The notes below the pieces were generated by a model. That model did no database searches, had not been told where the DNA came from, and was given only the letters and a program-made list of their open reading frames with translations. A stretch of 64,000 nt of DNA from Coptis chinensis (Eukaryota; Streptophyta; Magnoliopsida; Ranunculales; Ranunculaceae), in contig CM027382.1 in assembly GCA_015680905.1 (NCBI GenBank), forward strand, positions 16,279,501 through 16,343,500. Direction: 5' to 3'. The translations under genes were made by a program, and so were the position numbers. Positions 62,203 through 64,000 of the stretch are shown in pieces (position 1 is the first letter of the stretch; each line of letters begins with the position of its first letter).

Positions 62203-62702
62203 TAGAGATGGTCCTTAGTACTGTGCTTTTCTTATTATTGTGGTTACACATTACCATGTTTTCCTATATGTAAGTGTGAAGTAATTGGAGCCATGGGGAC
62301 ATCAAAGAAAATTGAAAAAAAAAATGTAATGGATATCGAACTAAGTCAATCGTTCAATTGTACATTGATCCCAATGTTAGTCCTCAACTCTAGTTGTGCC
62401 TAAAGTTGTGACAAACGCTAACAAAGGTTTTGATTAGCTCTATAGTAGTCTATATTTCTCCGAAGCTTGTAAGGATGGCTGAAATTTTCCCATATCAAGA
62501 GGAGTCCCAGCATAGAACATAGCCTAGATTGAAATAATCTCAATGCCGTTAAAATTGGTGTTGCAAAATGAGGTGAGCACAAGAAGAAGTAAAGTAACCG
62601 AAACATATGAACAAAGTTTTGGGCCCAAAGTCATGCCCAGGCCCGTGTTGAACGCTTTTAAATGACGGGGCAGGAGAAAAACAAAGGTTGATGAAGAGAG
62701 AA
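62203..62702. other. Upstream region of DPM1
   Basis: 500 bp of AT-rich DNA, the likely promoter and leader of DPM1. I see no clear TATA box at the expected distance and nothing else. Confidence 0.4.

Positions 62703-64000
<1,298 letters not shown>

Overview
This window looks like transposon-rich nuclear DNA of a flowering plant, most likely a eudicot. The reasons are an intron-containing photosystem I psaK gene, plant-type F-box/DUF295 genes, the first exons of a plant-like DPM1, a plant mobile domain gene, Ty1/copia elements with 5-bp target duplications, hAT, Mutator and Helitron remnants, and AT-rich spacers. I cannot name the species.

Layout. 1-6 kb: an unrecognised multi-exon gene on the minus strand, with a broken ABCC-transporter fragment in one intron. 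5-14.6 kb: mostly non-coding, with AT-rich minisatellites, a fold-back repeat and a 320-bp hAT-like MITE. 14.6-26.0 kb: one Ty1/copia insertion of the form LTR-internal-LTR-internal-LTR, with a single 5-bp target duplication (cccac) on its outside. 26-32 kb: spacer, a 120-bp repeat pair and a receptor-kinase fragment. 32.4-41 kb: the most unusual part. A decayed plant mobile domain (MAIN-like) gene converges on a decayed FAR1-MULE transposase gene that carries an OTU-like cysteine-protease region. Around and inside the transposase gene lie three arrays of a palindromic AAACGAC...GTCGTTT minisatellite. 43.2-48.0 kb: a copia element that lost the YVDD part of its reverse transcriptase, inserted inside the target duplication of a hAT element (48.0-48.9 kb). 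49-51.4 kb: a divergent F-box pair, one broken and one intact. 54.1-55.1 kb: a complete psaK. 55.2-61.3 kb: a reverse-oriented copia element with 209-bp LTRs, interrupted by a 1.27-kb solo LTR. 61.7-62.2 kb: a short Helitron-like element. 62.7 kb to the end: the first five exons of DPM1.

The host genes (psaK, the plus-strand F-box gene, DPM1, perhaps the 1-4 kb gene) show no functional link to each other. Most other open frames belong to mobile elements. Many small indels between the two tandem copia copies, and some breaks in the MULE gene, fall on CTG/CAG triplets. Some apparent frameshifts may therefore be read errors at methylated CHG sites and not real decay.
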